A program made the position numbers and the translations under genes. A DNA stretch of 64,000 bases. Source: Vitellaria paradoxa (taxonomy: Eukaryota > Streptophyta > Magnoliopsida > Ericales > Sapotaceae). Location of the stretch: positions 53,499,947 to 53,563,946 of the forward strand of contig CM034233.1 of NCBI GenBank assembly GCA_019916065.1, given 5' to 3'. This document shows positions 11,422 through 23,872 of the stretch, piece by piece (position 1 is the first letter of the stretch; each line of letters begins with the position of its first letter). The notes beneath the pieces are model-generated. The model searched no databases, was not told where the DNA came from, and was given only the letters and a program-made list of their open reading frames with translations.

Positions 11422-12961
11422 TGACCGCTTCTAGAATGTGCGTCTAATTAACCCCCAAGTGCAAGGGTGTGCAGTATAATTTTAACTCGGTGAGTCCGAT
11501 GTCGAATCCACAGGGAATCTAAAGTTTTAGTTTCTAAGTTATCAAAAAGATTCAGGATTCAAATGCTATGAAATTTCAATGGTTGCTTAAATTGAATTTG
11601 AGAGTTTTGCAAACTTAAAACTTAACTAAACCTAACGAGAATTAAATAAAGCAATTTAAAACTTAAATATGAATTCAAGAATTTAAAGAAAATTGCCTAA
11701 CCTAATCAAGATTTCAAGAAAAGAACACGATCAATCCAAAGCCAAAATTAAAGCAAATAATTGATATCAAGATTAAAAGGTTCTTGATCCAACTTCATAA
11801 TTCCGGGTAGTTTACTACTTCACTATGGGATGTGTTATAACCACGATCTATAGTTCACGTATTAGGATCGATAGATTGGAAACATATTATCATTAAAGCT
11901 CAATAAATTCCCAATATACAGCTTTAAAATCACGTTGATATGGATTATAAAACTGGAAAGATATTCTAGGAAAACATTTGGGTTCAAGTTTAAATTAGGC
12001 TTTGTTCAAGAATTATGAAGAAAATTATAATCAAGAGTTTTTACCAGTGATTACAGGGAATATAGTCAAAAACTCTTGCTCAAATGTATTGAATCAATTG
12101 TTATCGAAAACCTTTACCAATGATTACAGAGAATATAGTCAAAGGTCTTCATTTTCAAATGTTTTTGAAACAAAAGAAAAATGATTTAAAAATCATAGAT
12201 TACTACTCACAGATTTTACAACCCATGCGAAGGATCTATGCACATCCCCTGATTTATAGTAACCCACCCTTCCTTGATTCGTTGAATCAAGAACTAGGGT
12301 TTTACGCTAATTTCATATTAAAATCTATGCACATTAACATTGAATCAAGAACAATACACATAAATATTGAATGTGAATAAAGTCTGGACAAGCTTTATTA
12401 AATTAAACAAATAAAGTACTGTACTTCAAAGAACGAAAAGAATATTGAACAACCATCAAAGCTGAGAAAACTACAAACAATGCTATGCAAATCTTGGAAA
12501 GCATCTTCAAAATAATCCAGAGGAAACACTAAAACTCTCTCAAAGTCTCAAGAATGCTCTCTAGAAAATCCCCCTAAATGGCTGCTTATCCCGTTTTTAT
12601 ATATAATCCCCAAACCATAAGGAAAATGGAATAAAAATTAATCTCGCGTGTCCCAGGTGTCCGGACTCCCAAATGGGGTGTCCAAACGGCGTGTGCTCCC
12701 AGACTCCCTTTCTTCCAGCTTCTTATCCTGCCGTCCTGAAGGTGTCCGGACACCCATTCCATGCAAGTGCACCACGAGCTATCCTTCATCATTTTCTTTG
12801 TCTTTGGCACTCCCAATTACTTTGATTAAACCGTTTTCACTACAATTAAGAAAAATAAACCGTATTAGAGTAAAAAGTAACAACACGCATAAATAAATTA
12901 AGAAAATGCATGATTTTTGTTAAAATAAGGGTCTTGTAATTACACTTTTCAAGTGTAATCA
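11422..12961 (-). repeat. 3' LTR of element D
   Basis: 1,540 bp with plus-strand ends TGACCGCTTC and GTGTAATCA. In element sense it starts with the TGATTACACTT hairpin and ends in the U5 signature (CCCTGTGGATTCGACATCGG) and GCGGTCA. It contains two copies of a GTGATTACAGnGAATATAG block (about 12047 and 12119) and the TTGATTCGTTGAATCAA hairpin (12271-12293). It shares ends and hairpins with the A and B LTRs, but the middle is diverged. Confidence 0.9.
12594..12760 (-). promoter_or_regulatory. U3 palindromes and TATA box of D LTR
   Basis: On the minus strand, two palindromic sites (GGTGTCCGGACACC near 12739-12752 and GTGTCCGGAC near 12657-12667) sit upstream of TTATATATAAAAA (12594-12606). The nearer site is about 50 bp from the TATA. 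The motif is a variant of the GGTCCGGACC palindrome of A and B. Confidence 0.5.
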
Positions 12962-14710
12962 CACCCCCCAACTAGAGCATTGCTAGTCCCTAGCAATGGC
13001 TTTATTCAAATTAAACTAAACAATTATCCTATTTCTCTTTTCGTTGGAAATGTGGTTGCACTTAGCAACGTGCAACAAGCCTTTTAAACCCCTAAGTTTC
13101 CCTTAGTGGACGAGTGAAGTATCGTGAGGGTTTGCAGTGAATCTACCCACAAAATTCCTAGACTAGCTCAAGGGATGGTAAACAATCACTTCAATAGTTC
13201 ATGCTTTAACTTCAATGTGAAATAAGTGACTTAAGCTTAAAATTTTGCATAAATTCCCCTAATGTGATGAGACTATCTTCCTATGTTGACCATGCAATGT
13301 CCAAAATGTAAGTTCTTATTATCTAATCAACATGCCTATCCTATATGCTTAAAGACCGTAGTTTTGACTTCAAATCTCACTTGGATGTTCACTCTCGAAC
13401 AAAAATTCACTCGATGAGGGTTACTCTCATGGTTCATGCAAGAGTGCAAATTCAAATAGTCGCGTTGAACCCTAATCAAGGAATGACATAATTAGATGAA
13501 GTCCAGAGTGATACATAGCTTCATGGATGGAATGAATTAACGCAAGCACAAGAAGACCACAACTTGTCACATGAAATGGATCAATGTTCATAAAAATGCC
13601 CTTCACCTAAAGTCCGTTAGGTCTTTACTAGGTTGTAACGGGGCTTGGGGGTGATGGTTAAACAAACGATGGATATGGAAATTCAAAGTGCATGCCATAA
13701 GATTAGAATGCTAGTGTGCTATAATCCTCCCCCTAACTTTCTCCTTTCTAATCCTTGAACACTAACGTTGAAAATATATGTTTTTCTTTTTTTTTTTTTG
13801 GTCCCCAATCTTCTCCTTATATACCTTTCCAAACACTGCCAAGACATCCCATGACAAGCAAGGGTTGGCTCCTACATATCTAAGGTTAAAGGGTTAAAAT
13901 TGTGGGTTTAGGAAAATTTTAATAAACTATTTTATACTAAAGGCTTCAACTTGGCTCCAAGGGTAATAATTTAAAAAAAAAAAAAAAAACAGGATACAAG
14001 CTTTCAACTAATCCAATGATGGCCTAACATCATTCCTTAGGTTATTACCATTTTTTCAAAGTCAATGATCTATTCATGCAATTGAAATGTGGTAACTTGT
14101 TGCATTCAATACCAAAGCAAGATAATGTAATGAGGCTATATAAAAAAAATATGTCAGATGAAAAAGAATGTGATAAAGAGCATTATGTTCAATCCTCTCA
14201 AAAATAACGATTTTAGGCCCAAAGTCTCACAAAAGAGAGGTTTTCAAGTCTCTACTTGTGTCTTGGCACACCTGATTGGCTATGTTTCATGAACTTTACT
14301 CCCTAACACACTGTCATTACCTTGATCTCAAGTCAAAAGTCTACTTTACATTTGAAAAATTTATACTTAATCTTTAACTTTAGTTACCTTCTCACAAATG
14401 AAAATCAAAACATTCCTTATTTCCATGATTACTACCACCCTCAAACTAGTTATTCACCCCCACATTAGTCACTATATGTCAAAAATGTTCATGCAATACA
14501 ATCATGTTTTGCCATGCAATCATGCCCCCCCAACTAAAATCACACATCGTCCCCAATGTGTGTTATGTAAACCATAATTGGAGCAAGGGAAAGTGACTAC
14601 TGATGCATATTTAAGCAGAAGTATAAGTGACCGATGACATGGAGTGAATAAGAACAAGAAAGAAAAGAATACGATAAAAGACAAAAATAAAGATAAAAAA
14701 AGCTTAACTA
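12962..14710 (-). other. 3' non-coding region of element D
   Basis: No gene is seen. Next to the LTR is the polypurine tract (plus strand CACCCCCCAACT, 12962-12973). Further in are the conserved block around 13600-13650 (TCTTTACTAGG), a T-run at 13788-13799 (A-rich in element sense), an A-run at 13972-13989, and an internal polypurine-like CCCCCCCAACT (14524-14534) followed by a hairpin with arms CACACAT and ATGTGTG (14541-14562). The same order is found in A, B and H. Confidence 0.7.
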
Positions 14711-15253
14711 TTACCTCATGCCGTCATCAAATGAACTAAGTGCATCATGAAGAACAGGGGAAACTAGGTGTAAAAGTTTGAGGGATTGAGGTGACAGGTT
14801 AGCCTTCGCAATTGACTCAGCATCCTCATACTCACTAATCTCATCAGGTACATCTTCTAGGGGTGGCATAGCTTCATTATTAGACAAATCCTTAGATGAC
14901 GCAATGGATAGGTGGTCAAAGTCAGTGGGTGGGGCATCAGGCCATTCTTGAGTTATAAAAATGCCTGCCCATTCCATTGCAATGTTTAATTCTAAGTCTA
15001 TTTCATCCCACCAAACAGCGTCATCCACTTGATGGGGTGCTAAAGTTACAAGTAGAGGAACATATTCAGATAAAGGCAATATATTTCATTCTATAAACAA
15101 GTCATCAGGCCAAGCACCAAGACTACTTTCAGAACTCACAAATGAACTCTCAGAGTTACTCTCTTCCCTACTACTAGCTAACAACACATCCCACTTACAT
15201 TTGTGGCCCCTAACACTACCCACATTAGCATCCTGGTTAGCATCCTTAGTCAT
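14711..15253 (-). pseudogene. Third open region, second exon-like ORF (element D)
   Basis: Minus-strand frame from ATG at 15251-15253 (MTKDANQD) to TAA at 14711, with one internal TGA near 15086. It encodes an acidic, tryptophan-containing protein (VWWDEIDLELNIAMEWAG, EWPDAPPTDFD). It is homologous to B 39896-40493, where the same W-D-E and WPDAP motifs occur. A splice-acceptor-like CACAG|GT precedes it (about 15264-15270) and a donor-like GAG|GTAATA ends it (14711-14716), so it may be an exon. Its position downstream of pol is where Athila elements carry env-like genes. I see no signal peptide or membrane segment, so I do not call it an envelope. Function is unknown. Confidence 0.5.
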
Positions 15254-15539
15254 GTCAGTCAAAGTGTACCTGTGTTTTCATAAACCAAACAAATAAAGCT
15301 GTAAAATATGATGCGAAAGATAGAAGCAAGCATGAAGCAATTAACCAACACAACCATAACATAAACATTATAAACCAGAAAAATAAATAAAAGCCAAAAT
15401 AAAATTACCCTATGATTAAAAGAAATAATCGAGTTCAGGGTTATAAATTTAAACCAGCAATTCATACCTAACTCACAAAACAGTCAACAATCTTACAATT
15501 AAGCAAAATAAGAAAGAAATACAAAGATAGGTCTCCTTT
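15254..15539 (-). other. AT-rich spacer between the two post-pol ORFs of D (intron-like)
   Basis: No open frame of note. On the minus strand the stretch is pyrimidine-rich and ends in CACAG just before the downstream ORF. The equivalent place in B (40494-40783) has the same composition and ending, consistent with an intron but not proving one. Confidence 0.35.
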
Positions 15540-16007
15540 AAACATGTGGTGGAGGGTGATGAGAATCACAGAGGTGATCTAAGATACATTGCAGAACATG
15601 AGTCTACGTCTGTTATTCCTGCTGCATCTCCTATTGTGTTTGTTGCATCCTCATAAGCAATCCATGATCCATCTTCTGATTGTGCTCCAGATGGTTCATT
15701 TGCACCACCAAATCTACAATGGAGTCATCGGGCTCACCATCCTCATCCCATGGCTGTTGAGATCCACTTTCCTCTACCATGGTTGCACCAGCTAGTCTCT
15801 TCTTTTTGCCTTTTGCTAAATTACCCCCCAGGACTTAACATAGGAGATGAGAGTGAGAGGTTTGAGGGAAGGAGCTATGGGCAAGTCTGCCGTGATTTGC
15901 ACACCCTTTTGCCAGAATATTTCTGCTAGACCTCCCCCGAATAGAATACCTGACTGCCCTCCTTAATGCTCAAATGTATAGACAATCTGGTGCCAGATAA
16001 AGAAGAG
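15540..16007 (-). pseudogene. Third open region, first ORF, 3' half (element D, split by E)
   Basis: The minus strand continues the protein of 26668-27308 after removal of E: a LPIAPSLKPLTLISYVKS-like stretch near 15840-15890 matches B (LPIALGLQPFNITSYVKSRG). The glutamine-rich, coiled-coil-like tail follows but is broken by stops and frameshifts. The flank at 16003-16007 (AAGAG) is the left, mutated target duplication of E. Confidence 0.5.
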
Positions 16008-18797
16008 TGTAATACCCTGGACTTTTGCATGAATGTAAATAAATGGTTATTCAAATATTTTGGAGGTATTCGCATGTTGGTTAAGAAGTAATTCTCATTA
16101 ATTATACTTTAGAGTTGGGAACTTTGAGAAGGATGAGCCAAACATGTGACAGTTGGCATTTTAGCACAAGTGTAGAAAAGGAAGGGCACCTTGGGCGCAC
16201 GGAACGTGGGCACCCAAGGCTTGGGTGCATTCAACATGGGCGCCCAAGAGTTTAGGCGCACGGTTGAGAAGGTGTTGGGTGCCCCAGTTTTAGCAGAGTT
16301 GACTGGCATGGAGTATTCTGCAAGATACAACCGAGCCTCACCCCTATACACCTATATATAGGCTAGGGGGTGGAAAAATCTGGAATTACTATGGAACCAT
16401 TAAAATATTAGCAAAAATTTGTATATATATGTGTGTGAGGTGGAAAAGAGAGAGAAATATTGATTGGAAGAGGGAGAACAAGAAGAACCAAGGAGGAACC
16501 AAGTGACGCATTGTTTGGTAAGTCTTTCTAACCTTAACCAAAATCAAATTAACTTTGTAAATATGCAATTAAGCACTCAAGGAACCTATCTATGTAATTT
16601 TTTTGTCATTTAGATCAAAGGGTGAAAAGATCAAACCAAATCGAAGTTAGGAGTTTGAAACCGGGAAGAATCCTTCTTTTGTTCTTCATCTTTATTCAAC
16701 TTGAGGTAAGGATTTTATGCTCATTCTTACATATATGATGTGTAATAAGATCTAGAACAATATTTGGTATCCATTGCAACATTTGATTTCATTTATGGAA
16801 GAAAATGAGGGTTATACACACATGTATAGGTAGAGAGAGAGATAAGGATGTTTGATTCATAACTTAGCCCATAGTCAATGAAAACTCAAATGGTTGGTTT
16901 CCTTTAATGCTTATAAGACTAGTGGAGATGTTATGAACATGAAACTTTAGGTAATTTAACTTAAAGTTGGTCAATTTAAGGTTCTAAGTATGGAAAACCA
17001 AGAAACCAGAAAATAGAGCATAAAACTCAGACCTTGGACCAAGCTGTGGGCACACGAGAGAGACACAGTTGGGTGCCCAAGACATGGGCGCCTGGCCTCC
17101 TTGGGCACACAAGGCATGGGTGCACAAGCCCTTGGGCGTACGGCTAAGTGCCAGCTTGGGTGCCCATCGAGCCTAAGTCTGATTTTTTACTTTGTTTACT
17201 TTGACCTTCTACCTTAGGTTTATGAAAGAGTTTAGTAACATGTTTTCGCATGAAACTTTTATTTGATTAATTGCATGGATTTAAAAAGGGAAATGTTTTC
17301 TAAAAAGTGATTAAGGATTTGTTATCTTAAATTAATGGCATTTAACTTGTAATGGTGAATGAGTGTTACCTTGAATGAAATGAATTGGAAGATTACTTTG
17401 AGATAAGAGTCTTAATTGAGTAGAATTGTGATTATGTCTAGATATAAACTAAATGATGAGGTATATGAACATGTGATTGATTAAGTAAAATGCGAATTGA
17501 CAAAGAGACTCAAATTCATAATGATGATAAATTTGAATGTTTAATAAGGTTTGAACAATGTTGATATGTGATGAATCTTGGGATGAACCGAAAAGTGAAT
17601 ATATGATTGAAGGAAATTGAAATGTGAACTTTTGTTAACAAGTGATGGAAATTAAATGAGGCTTGGGTTAAATGAAATGAAGAGATGAAATGAGTTGTGT
17701 TCTATGATGAAATGGAATGTAGTTATGTGTGTTGGAAAGTTTATGGCGATGAATGTGAATTGTGATTAAAGAATATTGAATGTGATGAATGATTGGTTGT
17801 GTGCCGGGGGCCGTGGTGGGGTGCGAAAATAAGAAGGGTCGTGAGATTACCCTTGGGTTGAAAGACCTGGAACCTGCACAGGGTTTGGTGTCAATGCGAA
17901 TGGGTTAGTAGCCCACAACATTGTGTGCGTTTTGGCTCCTCGTGGTCCTGGACTATGATCCTAAACGATGACGTCGGTTTATCGTTTCTGTTGGGTATTG
18001 GCCCGTAAAAGACGATATTGTTGATGCACCTAACCCCCGATGACCTGTGTGGTTATGGCAAAGTGATGGAATAATGAATAAGTGCTAATGTGGAAATGGT
18101 TGTGTGATTAAATGTTCAATATGTGATATTGTGATATATGTTGAATATGTGATAATGTGATATAGAACGTGATTGGATATAAGTTGTGAAATTTAATAAA
18201 GAAGAATAATTGGAATTGAATACAATACTATGATGATGTTGAACGATTGTAAACACTTATTAAGTTGAAACTAATTGATATTAATGAATTGTTATGGCTT
18301 ATAGAAAGATGTTGGTGTATCCATGCATATATGTACATTGGCGTGCATGTGTTGATTACATACCGTATATGTTTGTTTGAGGCATCGTGGGCACAAGTGG
18401 ACCCATGCTCATGTCCCTACAGATTTTGATGCAGGAACAGGTCATATCAATCAGGTGGGCTGATGGGGTTGAATTAGGAGTACTTATGCATGAGCCTTTC
18501 TAAACTTAGCAAAACTTTTGGTTACTTAGTTTTGTTTTATTTGAAATTGTAATATTGTACATTGAGGATTTATTCGATTTGGTTGTAAGGGCCCTAAGGC
18601 CTAAGTTATGTATTAATGGGAGGAATGTTGGAAGTTTGTGACTTGACTATAGCCAAGGTTAAATTTTTGTTATCTCATTATATGTTTTGGGCTCACCTAG
18701 AGATATTTGTATTGCTTTGATCATGGGATGGTTATATTTGTGCATGTTATATGTGTTTATCACACACCCCTCGGGTCACGAGATCCAGGGCGTGACA
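16008..18797 (+). repeat. 5' LTR of element E
   Basis: Starts TGTAATACCC and ends GGGCGTGACA. Palindrome-like TTGGGCGCCCAA variants cluster at 16186-16287 and again at 17040-17175. CCTATATATAGG (16351-16362) is the likely TATA region, about 67 bp after the first cluster. The strand is strikingly poor in C between about 17220 and 17780. Confidence 0.9.
16186..16362 (+). promoter_or_regulatory. GGGCGCCC-type palindromes and TATA box in E LTR
   Basis: Repeated variants of GGGCGCCCAAG and GGGCACCCAAGG lie upstream of TATATATA (16353-16360). The 3' LTR has the same arrangement (about 24050-24150, TATATATA at 24217-24224) with different base changes in the motifs. Confidence 0.45.
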
Positions 18798-18800
18798 AGT

Positions 18801-18813
18801 TGGTATCAGTGCC
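18801..18813 (+). other. Primer binding site of E (tRNA-iMet type)
   Basis: TGGTATCAGTGCC, 3 bp after the LTR end. It differs by one base from the usual plant initiator-Met site (TGGTATCAGAGCC). Confidence 0.8.
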
Positions 18814-21800
18814 TAAGCCAGAATACCTAAGGGACAATGGGAGTCTAGCATTGCTTGTTACATGTTGATGTGTTCTAATTGACATTTAGTCATTTTTATT
18901 GGATGAACTTATTAACATTTTGTGGAAAGGATCATGATAGAGATGGTCAGAACTAAATGTTACTAGAATCTTGATCGTATTGTGTGGAGGTATGAGAATT
19001 TGGTAAATATCACTGGCTGATGACAAGTAAGGTTGATATGTGAGTAAATGGTGTAATCATTGGAGGTTTTTGAACCTAGAAGTAATGTTTGACAGATGTT
19101 TTAATAGTAGACCTGGCAATATGAAAGGTGATTAGAAGTGATTTTGGATATGATTGAAAATTTATAAGTGATAAGGGGTTTAGAGAGTCTAAGGTTGTGA
19201 TTTTGGAATTTATTGAGGCTACCTTTTATTGATGGGAATTGTGAGATTATGGAATGAATTTGAAGTAGAAATGGCAATAGTAGAGAATTGAATCTTAAAA
19301 TGTACGAGTTACTAACTTGATGAGCGGTGATTGATCATTATAATGGATTGGTGATAACTAGTTATTTGATAATATGGTGGTTTAGATTTGTGATGAGGTA
19401 ACCTTTTTAGTAAATGATATTAGGCATATTGGGGAAAAACTTTGTGTTCGCATGGTCAATTGGAGATTGAATGAAAAGGAGTCTAAGTGTCGTCTTGTAA
19501 GTGAGGTGTCGATTTTTGATATGATACTTAGGTATGAGTGGGAGCAAACTCCCAAGGGTTGGCTTGACTTTCATAGATTCCATATTAGATGTCGCTATTA
19601 TTTTTCTGTTAGGCCATATTTTGTGGCACCGATAAAGTCTTGGAAGTTTGGAATTCAATCAAATGATTGTGAGTTTGTGATTCTATAAGATATAGTATTG
19701 GACATCGGGACATTTAAGATTCTTGTTAAGAGGAATGGTAAAAAGTTTGGGTTTTAAGTAAAATTTGAAGTTTACAAATTTGGTGGTAATTAAGGCAGCA
19801 TGTTGCTTATCAAGTATTGATATTCCGACTAAATCATTGAGCATCGAGAATAATAAATGTTGAATTGGTTTGCTTGAGACAAAGTATGGAGTCAGGTGAT
19901 ATTTGGTCAGATAATTTCGAGGGATTTTCCAAAGATTTTAGTGTAGTAACTGAGTATAGCCAAGATTGTGTTTGATGTTTAAGTTTTGTGGATTTGGTGG
20001 GGTACCACCTTTATCTTACTCAAGTACCTCTTAGCTAACGGACTTATTGATTTAAATGAATTGGGGCAGAGCACAAATGTGTGGGGTAATGATAATGAGA
20101 ACATTTTATGGCACATAATATATGTTCATTAAAATTTTACGATTACTTTTACTTGAAGAAGGGGTTGCTTTTAATATTGTGAAAGGTTACGGGGAAGATT
20201 GAGTTATATGATAATGTCTAATGATTAGATGGCAATATCAATTGAGGAGATTGGAATTATATAAGGATTTACCTGTACCTAATTCAGTGTTAGCTATGAT
20301 ATTAGCATTGAAGTCTTGTTGTGGTTAAGTAAACTAATAGAACAGTTTGGAATGCATTAGAACAAAAGGATGCCGAAGGTATTTGTTTATGTAAGATAAA
20401 CTGATTATGAAGTGAAGTAAAAGAGTGGCATATTGGAAAGATGTTGATTGAAAGATCTCCCATATTATTTGAGTGAGGTCGAAGATATGGGTGATGCTAT
20501 AAGTTAGAGGTTGAAAAGTCTGTATATTGCTCAAGTAACTTTCAATGAATGTTTGGGATTTCAAGACTCTTTGGGATTAGGATAATGGTAATAGAGGCAT
20601 AAATTTCACAAAGGTGAGTTACTCAGAGATGATATAGGAAGGTTATACTCCATGTTACTTATTGCACTTCTTATACATTGCAGGATGAATCCTAGTAATT
20701 CTAAACTTTGAAAGGAGCTGATCATAACTGAATCCATGTTTTATTGAATTCTTGATTGCTACTTGCACATTAAAACATTGAAAATTCCTTTGAGTTGAAA
20801 GTTCTCTAAACTGTTATGTTGATAAATATTTGGTTTGGCCACCTGAAATTTTGGTTACTGAATTGTGCTAAAGTTGCCACACTAAGGAAATTCTTTCATC
20901 TCTATGTTTTTTACCTAAAACTTGATGGCATTGCTATTTCATTGATGTTGGTAAAATGCACTATTGTAACTTTGGAATGGCTATTGTGTTGAGCTTGGTT
21001 CAATGTTGGTTATATTTCTTGAATGGCTAATTCGATCCACTGTATCTTAACATGTGGCTACTATGATTTGAATTCCTTAATTGAGAAATGCTAATGGGTG
21101 AGGAAATGGACATGTATGAATTGAAAATCTAAACTTGTTTTGTTGTTCTTAACCTTTTGAGTGTTAAGGTGTTTGACTTTATAGAAAGGTGCTAGTTGTG
21201 GGAACTTGCTTGGGTAAGTGACTTTGGTTTTGAGTGTTATGGTAATATTGAGGATATGCCTTGACAATGATATGCAAAGACGGATATGGGATCCCAGTTG
21301 TGGGACTATTTTTATTAGAAAACACATGAGTATATAGATGTAGCTATAAATGCGTGATTTGAGCTTAAGAACGAGTAAGTGTACTGTAAGTAGATGAACT
21401 TTCGGAAGAAGGGGTCTAGAAGTCTATTTCAAGTGAGACTATGGTAAGTGATGATGGCATTAAGAGATATGGTGAGATAATATATAAGGTGATGTTCATG
21501 AAATTTAGAAAGTGTTTTAGAGGAGATTATTGACTACTTGCCTAAAAGGAGAAAGAGAAGATATATGTTAAAAGTTGATGCAAGGAAAGAAGTTTATTAA
21601 ATCTGCGAGGTTGATTTGTGTGCTTATGACATTCATTGGTGAGTTAAACTTGGTATGCCTAGATGATAAAGTGAATTATTTAATTGGTTGGTTATGCTTG
21701 ATGAGATAAATTATTGCATGGTGGATGGAAGATTACATAAGAATTCAGTGTGAAGCAGAGGATAGTAGAGAATGTTGGAAATGAGATATTTTGCTGAATA

Positions 21801-23860
21801 TTTGAAATTCCAAAGAATGTTTGAAGGCTTCGGTTATAATAAACATATCATATTGGTTAGGCCTTGAGATAATTAATTTGGGCACATACTAGAGGTGGAT
21901 TAAACATTCTGATGTGATCAACTCAAGTACGATGATCCGGGAATTTCCCTTGAATACAAGTAGAATTAAGAAATTTATCTTGGACTTACATGTATAAAGA
22001 AGATCGCGGAAAATGTGAGAGAAACTAGAACTGATAAGACAGAGGGGTTTTGGTTGAATTGAATTTAAGAGCTTAACATATGATGTCTTAAAAATTGTGA
22101 CTCTCTATAGGAAATTGTAGGATTTGGCCTTAATTACTTGATTGGTATGTTTGAATGCAGCTAAGAGAATTATTGATGTTTCAAAGGGATAATCTAAGGT
22201 TGGAACACTATTAATAGAAGATGAGTTGAAAAGATGGTTTCGGGACAACATTTTATGAACTCCCGCTATAGATTGGTTAATGCCTTGATACTTTTAATGG
22301 AGTTAATAATGTGGGGTGTTTAAATATTTATTTAGACGAGTGGTAAAATGTGAATGTTCTGCAGTTATTGATGTGTTGCTCATTTCTTGAAGTCTTAATT
22401 ATTGGACGAGTATTTATTGAAGTTGAGGTAAAGTTGATATGGTACATAGACATGTATATAATTGTGAATGAACTGTTAAGGATGACATTAAACAGTGAGT
22501 TAGGGAGTTCCTACATTGGATTGCTTATGGTTTAAGCTGAAATTTACAATAGTAATGCTGTAATCTTTGGTCAATTAAAATGTTGGCTTGCCAATTGGTT
22601 TATAAGGTGATTGTATATATGTGGGAGTATTGAGCCAAGAGAAGATAATGGCTTTAGATAGACGTAATTAATTGAGCTTAGTATGATGAGATTAGAAATT
22701 AATGGGCAAGTTCCATTTACAATTGGAGATAGGAAAAAGCAAGAATGCGTGGACTGAAAAAAGGTTCCAGAATGGAATAACCAACCTACTCAGTTTTATT
22801 TGATAGTTTCCCCATTCATGGTTAGTTATGCTGTGGATTTTAGTTTTAATTAAACTGAAGTAGTTGAGTGGGATTAGAAGTTTGATGGTTCAATAGAGTA
22901 ATGTGAGTATATAAAGTAAGGGATAATTTGAAATGGAAAACAATACTTGGAAAGAAGAGATGTTTGAATATAGAAGAATGATTACAAAGGCAGAAAAGAT
23001 AAAGGGTTGGTGGTATAGTTTGATTAGAGGTTATATCTAGTCGATATCTATTACACTTAAGTATGATACAATTGATGAGGCGTTTATATATGGTTAGTGC
23101 CATTTTATGGCAATTTTCAAGGTTGATTTCAACCTCAAGTTTAGTATAGTTATAATGTGACCTATTTGGTTTGTGATATAGTTTTGATTTGGATGGACCC
23201 CAATTTCAGTTACAAAGGAGTTAAGTGTTGAGGTCACGTGCTTATGTGTTGGACCTATAGGGAGAAGCTTGAATGAAATAGAGAGGTTATCTTTTCGAGG
23301 TAATGAGGAATTCAGTCTGAGATAAATTGTGCTAAGGGAAAATTTGATGAATGGGTGCATTAAAGTTATCATTAGTTATTAATTGGGAAATATTGATTAA
23401 GTGAGAGATGTTATGGAAATTTAAGGTAGTCTAGATATTGAGATGTGTGGGAAGATAAGAAGTTCAATTTTATAGAGAAAAGAGATTGGTAGGAAAGGTG
23501 ATTGGATATAGCAATGTGGGATACCAGATAGTAAGAGATGAAGGATAAAGATTTGAAAACTTGGTTGCTATTACTTGAGGAGCCATTAGAATAATTACTA
23601 AGTTTACAGATGCACAGTGGAGGTGCAATTATTAGTATTTTTGAATTGTCATGAGTAATTTGTAAAGTGAACTGAATATTGAATAATAAATAGAATTTGA
23701 AGTTTCCCATATACATGAAGTTTCAGCATGATAAGGAGCTTGCTTAAAGGTGTAAGTTTTGATATAGAGGAGATATCTACAAGTGTTTATTCAAAAATTT
23801 GTTTTATTCAAAAATTTGTGTATGACCGTGGTATAAAATTTTGAGGACGAAATTTTTTTG
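18814..23860 (+). other. Internal region of E without recognisable genes
   Basis: About 5 kb with only short chance open frames (none over about 100 codons) and no RT, integrase, protease or gag motif that I can see on either strand. The plus strand is poor in C and rich in A, T and G. It may be a pol region decayed beyond recognition or a non-coding filler as in LARD elements. Confidence 0.6.
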
Positions 23861-23872
23861 AAGGGGGGTGAA
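23861..23872 (+). other. Polypurine tract of E
   Basis: AAGGGGGGTGAA directly before the 3' LTR (TGTAATACCCC), the priming site for plus-strand DNA synthesis. Confidence 0.8.

Noticed and set aside
19407..23716. Frames of 60-100 codons inside element E
   Set aside because: None shows a domain, and none is kept in order with another; they look like chance frames in C-poor DNA.
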